Assembly: GCA_016707005.1 (NCBI GenBank)
Contig: JADJIQ010000002.1
Location: 558,001 to 622,000, forward strand
Length of the DNA: 64,000 bases
Source: Ignavibacteria bacterium
GTDB lineage: Bacteria > Bacteroidota > Ignavibacteria > Kapaibacteriales > Kapaibacteriaceae
Direction: 5' to 3'
In this document: piece after piece, positions 1-8,106 of the stretch
Layout of the letters: each line of letters starts with the position of its first letter
Numbering within the stretch: the stretch's first letter is position 1
Notes under the pieces: generated by a model
What the model was told of the DNA's origin: nothing
Databases searched by the model: none
What the model saw: the letters and a program-made list of their open reading frames with translations, nothing else
Position numbers and translations under genes: made by a program

Positions 1-631
1 CTTCTCCATAGACGCGGATCTCATATTGCGCGTGTGCATCGATCCGCAGGCGAAGGAAATGGAAGAGGTTATGCAGATCGATCTTCCAATACCACTCTGT
101 GTAATTCGATACGGGGAGATTGATACGGGCGATCTCGCGGGCGAGATCTGTTCCCAGCAATTCTTGGTACTCGGCGTAGAGTTTGTCCTGCGTGTCGGAC
201 ATCATCGTGCGGATGCGTTCGGACTCCTCAGGGGCAAAAGCATCCTCTGATCTACCCTGTTTGTTCGATGTACTCTGTGCTCGGACCTGATCCGGCGCAG
301 GTACGTAGAATTCGTCCTTCATTTCCGAATACCGGCCGGAATATTCGTTCACGTTGGCTGTGCGATGCCTGATCCATTGTCGGGCAACGAAGATCGGCAG
401 CTTCACATGGAACTTGAACTCCACCATTTCGAACGGTGTAGTATGCGCGTGACGCAGCAAATAGCGGATGAGCCCCCTATCCTCGTGCACCTTCTTTGTC
501 CCGGAGCCATAGGACACGCGGGCGGCTTGCACGATGGCGGCATCATCCCCCATCACGTCAATGAGTCGAACGAATCCCTTGTCAAGGCAGGGAAACTCCT
601 TACCGATCAGCGATTGTATCTGTTCTGTCAT
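1..631 (-). CDS. thyX: Flavin-dependent thymidylate synthase ThyX, 3'-truncated by window edge
   Basis: Translating the minus strand from the ATG at 631 gives an open frame of about 210 residues that runs off the left edge. It carries the ThyX signature RHRTANVNEYSGRYS at roughly residues 84-98, preceded by FVARQWI, and later NLPVSNYTEWYWKIDLHN-like text, which is also typical of the family. ThyX makes dTMP from dUMP using FAD, NADPH and methylene-tetrahydrofolate in the cytoplasm. The C-terminus is missing because the window ends. A TAnnTTTG-type box (TATCTTTG on the minus strand) lies 5 nt before the ATG, with no visible Shine-Dalgarno, so the message may be leaderless. Family assignment is secure from the signature. 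Confidence 0.93.
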   Translation of the reverse strand, partial: MTEQIQSLIGKEFPCLDKGFVRLIDVMGDDAAIVQAARVSYGSGTKKVHEDRGLIRYLLRHAHTTPFEMVEFKFHVKLPIFVARQWIRHRTANVNEYSGRYSEMKDEFYVPAPDQVRAQSTSNKQGRSEDAFAPEESERIRTMMSDTQDKLYAEYQELLGTDLAREIARINLPVSNYTEWYWKIDLHNLFHFLRLRIDAHAQYEIRVYGE

Positions 632-636
632 AGGTA

Positions 637-644
637 CAAAGATA
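637..644 (-). promoter_or_regulatory. Putative -7 box of thyX
   Basis: The minus strand reads TATCTTTG, a perfect match to the Bacteroidota -7 consensus TAnnTTTG. It ends 5 nt before the thyX ATG, so transcription would start at or next to the start codon. No clear -33 TTTG was found. Confidence 0.5.
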
Positions 645-708
645 GAATCTGGCTTCCGTAGATTCGCCTTTCGGTCAAAGGATCCTAATCGTATTCTTCT
701 GAGGGGCT

Positions 709-2994
709 ATGTATTTCTTTCGAGCGATAGTTTGCTGTGTCGGCGCAATAGTCCTTTTTCAGGGGGCTGGGCAGGCCGGAGAGACCTCACCCGCAACATT
801 TGAGGCGTTCCGCGATACCGTCCTGAACCTCAAACTCGATAGTTCATCCCACCGACAGATAGGGGGCGTGATCTTCGAGGACGGCCTGATAACGATCAGT
901 CTCGACAGCGGATCCTGGGTCTATCTGGAGCGCTATGATGGCCGTCCGGTAGCCGGCGTTTTCTCCGGAAGTGGCACCGTTACCTTTACCCCGAATCACC
1001 CTACCGAAGTGGTGAACCTCCAACGATTCTACCATGCCGATCAATTTTCGGAAGAATTCGACAAGGCCGTGTTCATCTTCACGGATAATCGACTTCCTTC
1101 GCTGATCAATGAGTTTCCTGCCTCTGGGAGCGTTCCGGAATCAATGCAGGGATCTGCGTTGATGGCTACGTCCTTCATCAGTGAGAACGACAACAAGGAC
1201 GTCGATGGCGCATTCTCGCGTTGTCTGTTGAACAACTATTCATCACCTCTATTCTATGCGCAGCTAAAGTATCGGAAGGACATGGAGTGTTACGTGGTTC
1301 ACAACCCGTACGACATCGAGCCTTTCATTCTCTCGGCACGACACGAGAAGAAGGGTCCAAAGTCCATGACCTTTATCAATCAATGTCCGGACGTGTCCGG
1401 TTGGCCACCACTCTCTGATGACGGTGTTGAAGGCCACGATCAGGTTCGAACGATCAAGCATACGATGACGTGCGACATTGCAAGATCACTCGACATGAAG
1501 ACACATGATCGGATCGACATGGAGGTCAATGCCGACAGCGTGCTGTGGCTTGAAATGGAGATCACCTCGTATCTAAAGCTTGACTCTGTTAAACTCAACA
1601 GTGAGAAACTCACCACGTTCCGCTCGAAAGATGCATCTCGGTTCTGGGTGAAACTCCCCTCTTGGCACAAGAAGGGTCAGCCCCTTTCCATCACTGTGTC
1701 GTACAGTGGCGACATCATTGAACGATATCAGGACTACACCGTGTTGAAGACGTCGCTCGATTGGATCCCATCACACTCGTATTTCCATAAAGCACTCTAC
1801 GACATAACGTTCTCCTATCCTTCATCGATGACGTTGCTCTCGCTCGGCGAACAGAAGTCGATCAATACCGTTGATCGCACAACCACGAGTCGTTGGGTGA
1901 CAACCATCCCGAACACTAACAACTCCTTCCATATCGGTCTCTTCAAGAGCAGAGAGCTTGAGACGACCAAGGAAACACCAACGGCCACGTTGCACTACAA
2001 TACCAAGGACCAGGTAGATGCTGTTGCCTTGGATGTTCAACAATCATTGTTGTTCTATTCTCGACTCTTCGGTCCTCTCTCGATCAGCCACCTGAATGCA
2101 ACAGAACTTCCGGGAAATCACGGCGAAGCATTCCCCGGACTCTTACACCTATCGAGTTATGCGTTCTTTCGTGCAGAGGATGCATCAACGGATGATTTCT
2201 TTGGCGAACAGTTCACATCGCACGAGGTAGCACACCAATGGTGGGGTATCAGCGTGAAGCCGATGCTCTACCGGGACCGCTGGATCTCAGAAGGATTTGC
2301 TGAGTACTCATGCCTCATGTATTCCCAGTTGGCTGCGCAGGAGGGAAAAAAGTTCTTTCGTTTGCTCGATGAATACCGAGATCAGATCATGTCGTTCGGC
2401 AAGAAAGCACTCGGTGAGAATCTCGCCCCACCCTCTGTAGCACTTGGTCATCGCGTAACGTCAGGTGCAGGAATCAGCGGCGGAAATGCTTACAATGCCT
2501 TTGTCTATTACAAAGGGGCATGGGTTCTTCACATGCTTCGGAACATGATGATCGACCTCAGGACCATGAAGGAGGATGTCTTCCTTACGGTCATGAAGGA
2601 ATTCTACGTGAAGTACAATGGTAAGCGTGCATCAACGGCCAACTTCCAGCGCACCATTGAGAACGTAACTGGCGCCGACTTGCAGTGGTTCTTTGATGAA
2701 TGGGTCTACGGCAACCAGCTTCCTACCTACACCGTTGCATGGAAGAAAGAGGCACTTCCAGCGGGACAATGGAAGGTTACGCTGCGTGTGAAGCAAGAAG
2801 GTGTCTCGGATGACTTCACAATGCTTGTGCCGGTGAAGGTTGTTGGAGATGACAAGCAGCTCACACGCATGCGCCTCCAAGTGACCGGCAAGGTCTCTGA
2901 AGTTGTCTTACCGCACTTTTCTTTCGAACCGGACGATCTGATCTTCAACGATCTGTCTTCTGTCCTCTGCACCGTAGAGACTGAAAAGTACTAG
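709..2994 (+). CDS. Secreted M1-family zinc aminopeptidase
   Basis: This 761-residue protein begins with a signal peptide (about residues 1-23). It has the gluzincin zinc site HEVAH at residues 505-509 and the third ligand Glu528 in WISEGFAEY, the HExxH-18-E spacing of M1 peptidases. The usual GAMEN substrate motif is replaced by something like NHGEAFPG about 30 residues before the zinc site, as in many divergent bacterial M1 proteins. The role is probably extracellular or periplasmic peptide trimming. A GAGGGG ribosome site precedes the ATG. It converges with the AIM24-like gene, overlapping by 4 bp, and is divergent from thyX. Substrate specificity cannot be told from the sequence. Confidence 0.9.
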   Translation: MYFFRAIVCCVGAIVLFQGAGQAGETSPATFEAFRDTVLNLKLDSSSHRQIGGVIFEDGLITISLDSGSWVYLERYDGRPVAGVFSGSGTVTFTPNHPTEVVNLQRFYHADQFSEEFDKAVFIFTDNRLPSLINEFPASGSVPESMQGSALMATSFISENDNKDVDGAFSRCLLNNYSSPLFYAQLKYRKDMECYVVHNPYDIEPFILSARHEKKGPKSMTFINQCPDVSGWPPLSDDGVEGHDQVRTIKHTMTCDIARSLDMKTHDRIDMEVNADSVLWLEMEITSYLKLDSVKLNSEKLTTFRSKDASRFWVKLPSWHKKGQPLSITVSYSGDIIERYQDYTVLKTSLDWIPSHSYFHKALYDITFSYPSSMTLLSLGEQKSINTVDRTTTSRWVTTIPNTNNSFHIGLFKSRELETTKETPTATLHYNTKDQVDAVALDVQQSLLFYSRLFGPLSISHLNATELPGNHGEAFPGLLHLSSYAFFRAEDASTDDFFGEQFTSHEVAHQWWGISVKPMLYRDRWISEGFAEYSCLMYSQLAAQEGKKFFRLLDEYRDQIMSFGKKALGENLAPPSVALGHRVTSGAGISGGNAYNAFVYYKGAWVLHMLRNMMIDLRTMKEDVFLTVMKEFYVKYNGKRASTANFQRTIENVTGADLQWFFDEWVYGNQLPTYTVAWKKEALPAGQWKVTLRVKQEGVSDDFTMLVPVKVVGDDKQLTRMRLQVTGKVSEVVLPHFSFEPDDLIFNDLSSVLCTVETEKY

Positions 2995-3668
2995 CTGCCA
3001 CTCGATGGTAGGAATGGGATCAGCGACTGCGCGAAGTGCCGGATGTTGCGCGTTTGCATCCAGATCGTACCCGGACCGCTGAACATACAGACAAGACCTT
3101 CTCCACTGGCAAAGGAGCTGAAGAGCCCCTTCGCCGCTGTTTTGATGGAGTATTGCATACCATCGGTGAAGGCCACGATATGTCCAGTATCAACAACGTA
3201 CGGCTCACCCGGACCAAGCGTCTTCTTGTAGATCGCACCGAATCCATTGAGAAAGAGCGGTCCGGACCCTGAGAGAACACTGAGGAAGAGATCTGTGCCC
3301 GCCACGAGTGACTTGATCGAACCTCTGGCACTGATCGTAAGATCGGGGCTGCCAGCGAGGTAGGCACCACCGTAGGCAAGGATGGTCTCATTGTTCAGAT
3401 CCAGCTGCATGATGTCTCCGGGTGCAGACGGGGCTAGGTAGAGTTCGCCCGGACCGTGGGCGGCAGTGTACATCGAGGCAAAGATCGACTCTCCGCCGAC
3501 GGCGGCTTTGAGTGTTCCAAGAAGCCCCTTACCTGCAGACTTCGTCTCCAGTTCGATGGTAGGTGTCATCGACAACATCGCACCCGGCTCGGCTCGGAAT
3601 CTCTCGCCCTGTTGCATATCCACGCGCAGGGAGGCGTAGACGGGACCATTCTCGATCGTGAAGTTCAT
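2991..3668 (-). CDS. AIM24 / TIGR00266 family protein
   Basis: This 225-residue protein lacks a signal peptide. It has the Gly-rich repeated beta-strand pattern of the AIM24 (DUF124/TIGR00266) family, with the typical opening FRAEPGAMLSM and central segments such as GGAYLAGSPDL and FLNGFGAIYKK. The family forms a trimeric double-stranded beta-helix of unknown biochemical role; the yeast homologue is mitochondrial. It is the last gene of a three-gene minus-strand operon, starting 1 bp after the deaminase stop. Its own stop overlaps that of the M1 peptidase gene by 4 bp. Family call is good; function is unknown. Confidence 0.85.
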   Translation of the reverse strand: MNFTIENGPVYASLRVDMQQGERFRAEPGAMLSMTPTIELETKSAGKGLLGTLKAAVGGESIFASMYTAAHGPGELYLAPSAPGDIMQLDLNNETILAYGGAYLAGSPDLTISARGSIKSLVAGTDLFLSVLSGSGPLFLNGFGAIYKKTLGPGEPYVVDTGHIVAFTDGMQYSIKTAAKGLFSSFASGEGLVCMFSGPGTIWMQTRNIRHFAQSLIPFLPSSGS

Positions 3669-3669
3669 C

Positions 3670-4212
3670 TTATTCTCCGTTATAGATCACGGCACCGGAG
3701 GCCACATAGGCCTCGAGCACCTTCATACCTTCATTTCGCAGAACATCGCGAGTCACTGAGATACCTTGCGATGTGTAGTGTTCGATCCAATCCTGTGGTT
3801 TGTTGCCTTCGTTGAAGCCGACCGCACGAACATCTTCATCACGTACACAGGAAACCACTCGCTTGATACCGGCCCATGGTATAGCGCCCATACACATCGC
3901 GCATGGTTCTGCGGTGATCACCATTGTGAACCGACCGCGTTCTGCCAAGGCCCACGTGCCGAGTCGTTCACTTGCCATCATGATCGTTACGATCTCCGCA
4001 TGAAAAACAGCGCAGTTCAACGACGTAACAAGGTTCACACCCGAGGCGATCACGCGATGATCTTCACTGACAAGTGCTGCTGCGAATGGTCCGCCCGTGC
4101 GTTCTTCGATGTTCCGCTGAGCGAGCGTGAGAACATATCTCATCGCCGATTCATCATCGGCATATTGAGGGGGCTTTACCAGCTCCATCCATTCAGGGAG
4201 TGCGATGTTCAT
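3670..4212 (-). CDS. Nucleoside/nucleobase deaminase (cytidine-deaminase fold)
   Basis: The 180-residue protein shows the zinc deaminase signature HAE at residues 71-73 and PCAMC at 103-107. His71, Cys104 and Cys107 are therefore the predicted zinc ligands and Glu73 the proton shuttle. The overall layout resembles guanine deaminase GuaD and related purine deaminases more than tRNA adenosine deaminase TadA, because it has an N-terminal extension and lacks obvious TadA features. The substrate is not proven. The ATG overlaps the DUF4920 stop by 4 bp (ATGA), so translation is probably coupled. Confidence 0.87.
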   Translation of the reverse strand: MNIALPEWMELVKPPQYADDESAMRYVLTLAQRNIEERTGGPFAAALVSEDHRVIASGVNLVTSLNCAVFHAEIVTIMMASERLGTWALAERGRFTMVITAEPCAMCMGAIPWAGIKRVVSCVRDEDVRAVGFNEGNKPQDWIEHYTSQGISVTRDVLRNEGMKVLEAYVASGAVIYNGE

Positions 4213-4664
4213 CGAACGCGAACGCCGGTAGCCTCAAACGTGAGTTCTTGTTGGTCGCCCTTGATCTTCTCGATCTCCTTCTTCGACTTCCCGGCATCCT
4301 CTGCATAGTGTCGGGCATCGGCCTCACTGAGCACATCTTCTTTGAGCATTCCTTCAGCAACGATGCGTTTACCGGCAAGATCCTTCGGCATAAAGAAACT
4401 ATAATCCTTGAAGGTGACGCGCACCTTGGTTGTTCCGTCGGCAAGGATCATCCAGCACCCCTTTTTCTGACAGACTTCCTTCACCATCGCCGTTACGGCG
4501 ATCGGTGCATTGAACTTCTTCTCTGTAACCGCACGAGAGAGGGAGAGAACCGTGGACGCCTTCACCCCGGCACCATATTCTTGACCCTTTTTGGCAGGTG
4601 CTGGGTCTTGTAGAGTGAATGCCATTACGACACATGCGATGAGCACAGAGAAAAATGTCTTCAT
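4209..4664 (-). CDS. DUF4920 family exported protein
   Basis: I place the start at the ATG at 4664, which gives 151 residues with an N-terminal signal peptide (MKTFFSVLIACVVMAFT). The longer open frame upstream would run through the dtd gene and lacks a signal. The body has CQKKGCWM followed by FKDYSFFMPKDLAGK, the DUF4920 pattern seen in Bacteroidota periplasmic proteins. The family function is unknown. The Cys pair CxxxxC in that motif might bind metal, which is only a suggestion. It is the first gene of the operon with the deaminase and AIM24-like genes. A weak -7-like TAAGTTCG lies farther upstream. Confidence 0.8.
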   Translation of the reverse strand: MKTFFSVLIACVVMAFTLQDPAPAKKGQEYGAGVKASTVLSLSRAVTEKKFNAPIAVTAMVKEVCQKKGCWMILADGTTKVRVTFKDYSFFMPKDLAGKRIVAEGMLKEDVLSEADARHYAEDAGKSKKEIEKIKGDQQELTFEATGVRVR

Positions 4665-4731
4665 AAGGGGGCGTGATGTTGTGTACAGATCAATGACGAA
4701 CTTACATATTCGCAGACGAACAAGGAACACC

Positions 4732-5187
4732 ATGCGTATTGTCATCCAACGTGTCAGCTCAGCCCACGTAGACATAGACTCCATCACGGTTGGTCGGATC
4801 GACCGGGGCTTGTTGGCCCTTGTGGGCATCACCCATACAGACAACTCCATGAACGTGGCGTGGATGGCTGAGAAGCTCCTCGCCCTGCGCATCTTTCCCG
4901 ATGCTGAAGGGAAGATGAATCTCTCCATCAAGGAGACAGGAGGGGGCATCCTCCTCGTCTCACAATTCACACTCTACGGAGATGTGTCCAAGGGCACAAG
5001 ACCATCATTCGTCGAGGCCGCACGACCGGAACATGCCCAGCCCCTCTTCAACGAACTCATTCGCCGCATTGAGGATCTCTCCCGAGACGCTCAACAACCG
5101 ATCACTATCGCCACTGGCGTCTTTGGTGCCATGATGGACGTGCATCTGGTGAATGATGGTCCGGTGACCTTGTGCCTTGACAGGTAG
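4732..5187 (+). CDS. dtd: D-aminoacyl-tRNA deacylase
   Basis: The 151-residue protein starts MRIVIQRVSSAHV and contains SQFTLYGD near the middle and NDGPVT near the C-terminus, the two diagnostic Dtd motifs that build the Gly-cisPro active site. Dtd removes D-amino acids (and glycine) mischarged on tRNA, acting as a cytoplasmic proofreading enzyme. I chose the ATG at 4732, preceded by AAGGA, because the upstream frame shows no family similarity. It is divergent from DUF4920 and is followed by a short tandem-repeat spacer. Confidence 0.95.
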   Translation: MRIVIQRVSSAHVDIDSITVGRIDRGLLALVGITHTDNSMNVAWMAEKLLALRIFPDAEGKMNLSIKETGGGILLVSQFTLYGDVSKGTRPSFVEAARPEHAQPLFNELIRRIEDLSRDAQQPITIATGVFGAMMDVHLVNDGPVTLCLDR

Positions 5188-5325
5188 CTTTTTAAGCGCC
5201 TTTGTAAGCGCCTTTTTCAAGCGCCTTCTGCAAGCGCCTTCTGCAAGAGACTTCTGCAAGCGCCTTCTTCAAGAGCCTTCTGCAAGCGCCTTCTTCAAGA
5301 GCCTTCTGCAAGCGCCTTCGTTAAG
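5188..5325. repeat. Degenerate short tandem repeat (CTTCTGCAAGCGC units)
   Basis: The whole gap between dtd and the first paralogue is made of about ten imperfect units of roughly 12-15 bp built on the core AAGCGCCTTCT, with variants AAGAGCCTTCT and AAGAGACTTCT. The spacers before the other paralogues do not show this array, although a single related piece (GCGCCTTCTACAAG) occurs near 7976. No stable coding frame or convincing terminator was seen. The array may serve as the 3' end of the paralogue transcript, which is an inference. Confidence 0.75.
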
Positions 5326-5443
5326 CTATTCGGGGGCGACAATGAAGGTGCCGGACTCAAGGATACGTCCGTCCTGGGTGCGGAGGAGGAAGCCGTACAT
5401 GCCGGGGGCGACGCGTTGGTTTGAGCCGCTGCGGAGATTCCAT
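5326..5443 (-). repeat. Conserved 3' module, copy 1
   Basis: The last 118 bp or so of paralogue 1 match the ends of paralogues 2-4. This copy drifts most at its inner edge, reading SGSNQRVAPGMYG instead of SSGQRVAPGMYG. It encodes the final sorting-tail residues. Confidence 0.9.
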
Positions 5444-7911
5444 CGGTAGCGGGTCGACGTCGGATCTAGCTGTGCCGTAAGCATTGTACTCCCCATCTCG
5501 CTGTAAACGATCAGATCGTTTACTTCAGTTCGGCTACTTGACAAAATGAACTCAGCCCACTCAGTTGCTGGATTTGGGAATGAAACGATTCCAATACTAT
5601 CAACAGCTGTATCTATGTCGGGGGGAGGTGCGACTGGAGGCAAAGGCGTTGTAACGTAGAAAGTATCCAGCCCAGTTGTTCTTAGAATGGCCTTGGCATC
5701 AAGTATGTGCAGCACCGTATCCGTAGCGTTCCAAACCAACATTCGGGATCCCGAAGTGTCAAAGACCAACCTAGACAAACGTCCTCTGAGGACAGTTCTC
5801 CCGGCTGTATCGCCTGTTGCTGAGTGAAGGAAGATGAACAGTGTTGAATCCAATTTGTTTGAATACAGTTCCTTCGTGCCTAAAACAAGACTCGTGTGTG
5901 GAACGGCTTGCACGTTGGCTGGGAGCTTCCTTGATCGCACCAGCTCATAAGTTCGGCCGTCGAAGATACCGCTCCCCGACCACAGGTAACGTCCTTCGTT
6001 CACAAAGAGCATCGACTCCGCGGGAATAAGTAGTGTGTCACCGCACAAACCAGAACCGCCGTTTTTTCGCCAGACGCCACCATTTGTGACTGCATGGACA
6101 AACAGCGGATTGTCCTGTGAAGGATCAAAAGCAACGCAATTGAAGTAAGCATGGCACCCAGAACGCATACTGGAGCCTGGCTCACCTACAACGAGTTCAG
6201 ATTGATATTGATATCGATTTACGTAGTCCGTCGTAAACTCAAAGAGTGAGATGCGACCATGCCGACGATCAATATGTCTCTGGAAGAATACTGACTTAGA
6301 ACAATTCGGTGTGTATGTCTCAAAACGCTGTTCAACCTCAGTCCAGTGGAAGCCGTCAACGTCCAAGAACCTATGAGTCCAACGCTCGAAGAAGTACCAA
6401 TTTTCCTGTCCACCCGGAAGCTTCTCGCCTCCTTGAGTGTATCGACTAAATGCCAACTTGTCGTTTGTGGCAAATGATACAACTTGCGACTGCATCCAGT
6501 CTACGAGTGGTTTTTCCACAAAGAACAAACTATCGCCTTCCAAGTCAGCTATGATGTTATGTTCACCACACGCAGCGATTCTGCGACCAGACGGTGAGAG
6601 ATCATAATTGTAGCTTTTGGGAAAACGCCCCGTCCACAATGCATGGGCAACCGACGGAAGCGTATCGACGACGATCGTTGTATCAAACGTTGAACGAACA
6701 CCAGATCGATCGCTGACTTCCACCCTCATTTCATGTGTACCTGCGGGTAAGAATGCGAGCCCATTCTTCGGTGGAACTCCATTGAACACTATTCCGATCC
6801 TAAGACCAGCGTTGATCGGAATCGGACTAAATACGGGGGTGAAGGTAGTGTGCTCCGTGTACCGAACAGGTTTGATCGGTTTGGATAGGTGGACCTCGTT
6901 CTTAAGCTTTGAAGCTATGTAAACGTTTATGATAGTGTCCCTCGTGACCACCACCTCACCTGATGGCGACATTTTGAACGAATGTCGGCCTTCGAACATT
7001 GGTTGACTGTACAGATTCGCCTCAATGAACTGCTTTTCTTCAGTTTCGATATCTGAAATGACCAAATGAATTCTCGGGCTAAGACGACTGTCTTGTACAT
7101 GCTCGTATCCAATTGTTCGCATACCATTATCACAGATAATGCCTCTCAGGGTCATCGGGAATTGCGTTATGGTCTGACCTGAACACAGATCATAGGTAAT
7201 TCCGTTAGCTAGATACTCATTTGTACCAGGCAAGAACTGGTGTATCATGGATTCATCTGATGACGGGATAGCGAACTTACATGCCTTAGTGCTAGAGTCC
7301 ACAGAGTACCAGCTATTATATCGCTCGTCATGAACGTCACCTCGTATTCCGACCCACCTACGCCCATAGAGGTATGACGCGAAGGCATCATCAATGCTGA
7401 AGCTGGCGTAAACGAGATTGTAGTTGGTGATCCGACTGCTCGACTTTGCCTTGCGATTCAATAGGATTCCGCTCTCCGTGACAATAAATCGACCACCTTG
7501 ACTGATGCAAAGAATTCGATAGGCATACTTATCGTTGATCAGATTGATCGGCACATTGAGCGTATCACTTCGCTCCAATACTCCATCGTCAGAGAAATCA
7601 TAAACTGTAACGATAGACGATGCTGTATCAGTCTTAACATGTAGCAGCGTCACCCCCTTCTTATGTTTCGGCAGACAGATCCCATAGATGTTGAATGGTA
7701 CCGTCCATACACGTTGTACAGCTCCAGTATAGGCATCAAGGATTCTTACACTATCATTCCGTGCAGTTACAACCGTTGAATCGCTAACATCATACAACCA
7801 CCCTATGGACATTTTCCACGAAGGTTGGAGAATCGCACCTTGCGACCATACATCGGCGACCGTGATCACCCAAATGAGGCAAAGCGCCGAGCATTTTACA
7901 ATTCGAATCAT
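5326..7911 (-). CDS. Secreted beta-propeller-like protein with T9SS type A tail, paralogue 1
   Basis: This is the last of four tandem paralogues on the minus strand. I use the ATG at 7911 (861 residues), which puts a signal peptide (MIRIVKCSALCLIWVITV) right at the start. The N-terminal part has repeated short strands such as DSVRILDAYTG and GRFIVTESG, consistent with WD40/propeller blades. A middle segment with HEMRVEVSDRSG looks like an Ig/PKD domain, followed by SPSGRRIAA-type blades. The C-terminal 80 residues start FPNPATEWAEF and end GTFIVAPE, like a T9SS type A sorting domain. It is most similar to paralogue 4. A role at the cell surface is likely; the ligand is unknown. Confidence 0.8.
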   Translation of the reverse strand: MIRIVKCSALCLIWVITVADVWSQGAILQPSWKMSIGWLYDVSDSTVVTARNDSVRILDAYTGAVQRVWTVPFNIYGICLPKHKKGVTLLHVKTDTASSIVTVYDFSDDGVLERSDTLNVPINLINDKYAYRILCISQGGRFIVTESGILLNRKAKSSSRITNYNLVYASFSIDDAFASYLYGRRWVGIRGDVHDERYNSWYSVDSSTKACKFAIPSSDESMIHQFLPGTNEYLANGITYDLCSGQTITQFPMTLRGIICDNGMRTIGYEHVQDSRLSPRIHLVISDIETEEKQFIEANLYSQPMFEGRHSFKMSPSGEVVVTRDTIINVYIASKLKNEVHLSKPIKPVRYTEHTTFTPVFSPIPINAGLRIGIVFNGVPPKNGLAFLPAGTHEMRVEVSDRSGVRSTFDTTIVVDTLPSVAHALWTGRFPKSYNYDLSPSGRRIAACGEHNIIADLEGDSLFFVEKPLVDWMQSQVVSFATNDKLAFSRYTQGGEKLPGGQENWYFFERWTHRFLDVDGFHWTEVEQRFETYTPNCSKSVFFQRHIDRRHGRISLFEFTTDYVNRYQYQSELVVGEPGSSMRSGCHAYFNCVAFDPSQDNPLFVHAVTNGGVWRKNGGSGLCGDTLLIPAESMLFVNEGRYLWSGSGIFDGRTYELVRSRKLPANVQAVPHTSLVLGTKELYSNKLDSTLFIFLHSATGDTAGRTVLRGRLSRLVFDTSGSRMLVWNATDTVLHILDAKAILRTTGLDTFYVTTPLPPVAPPPDIDTAVDSIGIVSFPNPATEWAEFILSSSRTEVNDLIVYSEMGSTMLTAQLDPTSTRYRWNLRSGSNQRVAPGMYGFLLRTQDGRILESGTFIVAPE

Positions 7912-7936
7912 GTCTTTGGATCCATTATGCAACCTA

Positions 7937-7946
7937 CAACATAGCC
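7937..7946 (-). promoter_or_regulatory. Shared upstream element GGCTATGTTG
   Basis: On the minus strand GGCTATGTTG lies 25 nt before the paralogue 1 ATG. The same spot before paralogues 2 and 3 has GGCGATGTTG. It may be a -7-like box or a regulator site; the spacer also shares a CACCTTG piece with the other spacers. Confidence 0.4.
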
Positions 7947-7989
7947 CACTACCGCCTACTACACACCTTGTTGCTGCGCCTTCTACAAG

Positions 7990-8106
7990 CTACTCGGGTG
8001 CGACGATGAAGGTGCCGGACTCAAGGATACGTCCGTCCTGGGTGCGGAGGAGGAAGCCGTACATGCCGGGGGCAACGCGTTGACCGGAGGAGGTAAGGAG
8101 GTTCCA
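7990..8106 (-). repeat. Conserved 3' module, copy 2
   Basis: This roughly 117-bp stretch, from the stop codon to the TTCCA before the divergent region, matches copies 3 and 4 with only a handful of substitutions. Confidence 0.92.

Noticed and set aside
26..250. Plus-strand ORF at the left edge
   Set aside because: It is antisense to thyX, whose minus-strand frame carries the family signature.
4209..4970. 253-residue form of the DUF4920 protein
   Set aside because: The first 102 residues come from the antisense of dtd; the internal ATG at 4664 starts a proper signal peptide.
5188..5325. Possible CRISPR array or coding repeat
   Set aside because: Units are contiguous with no spacers and the reading frames have no start or support.
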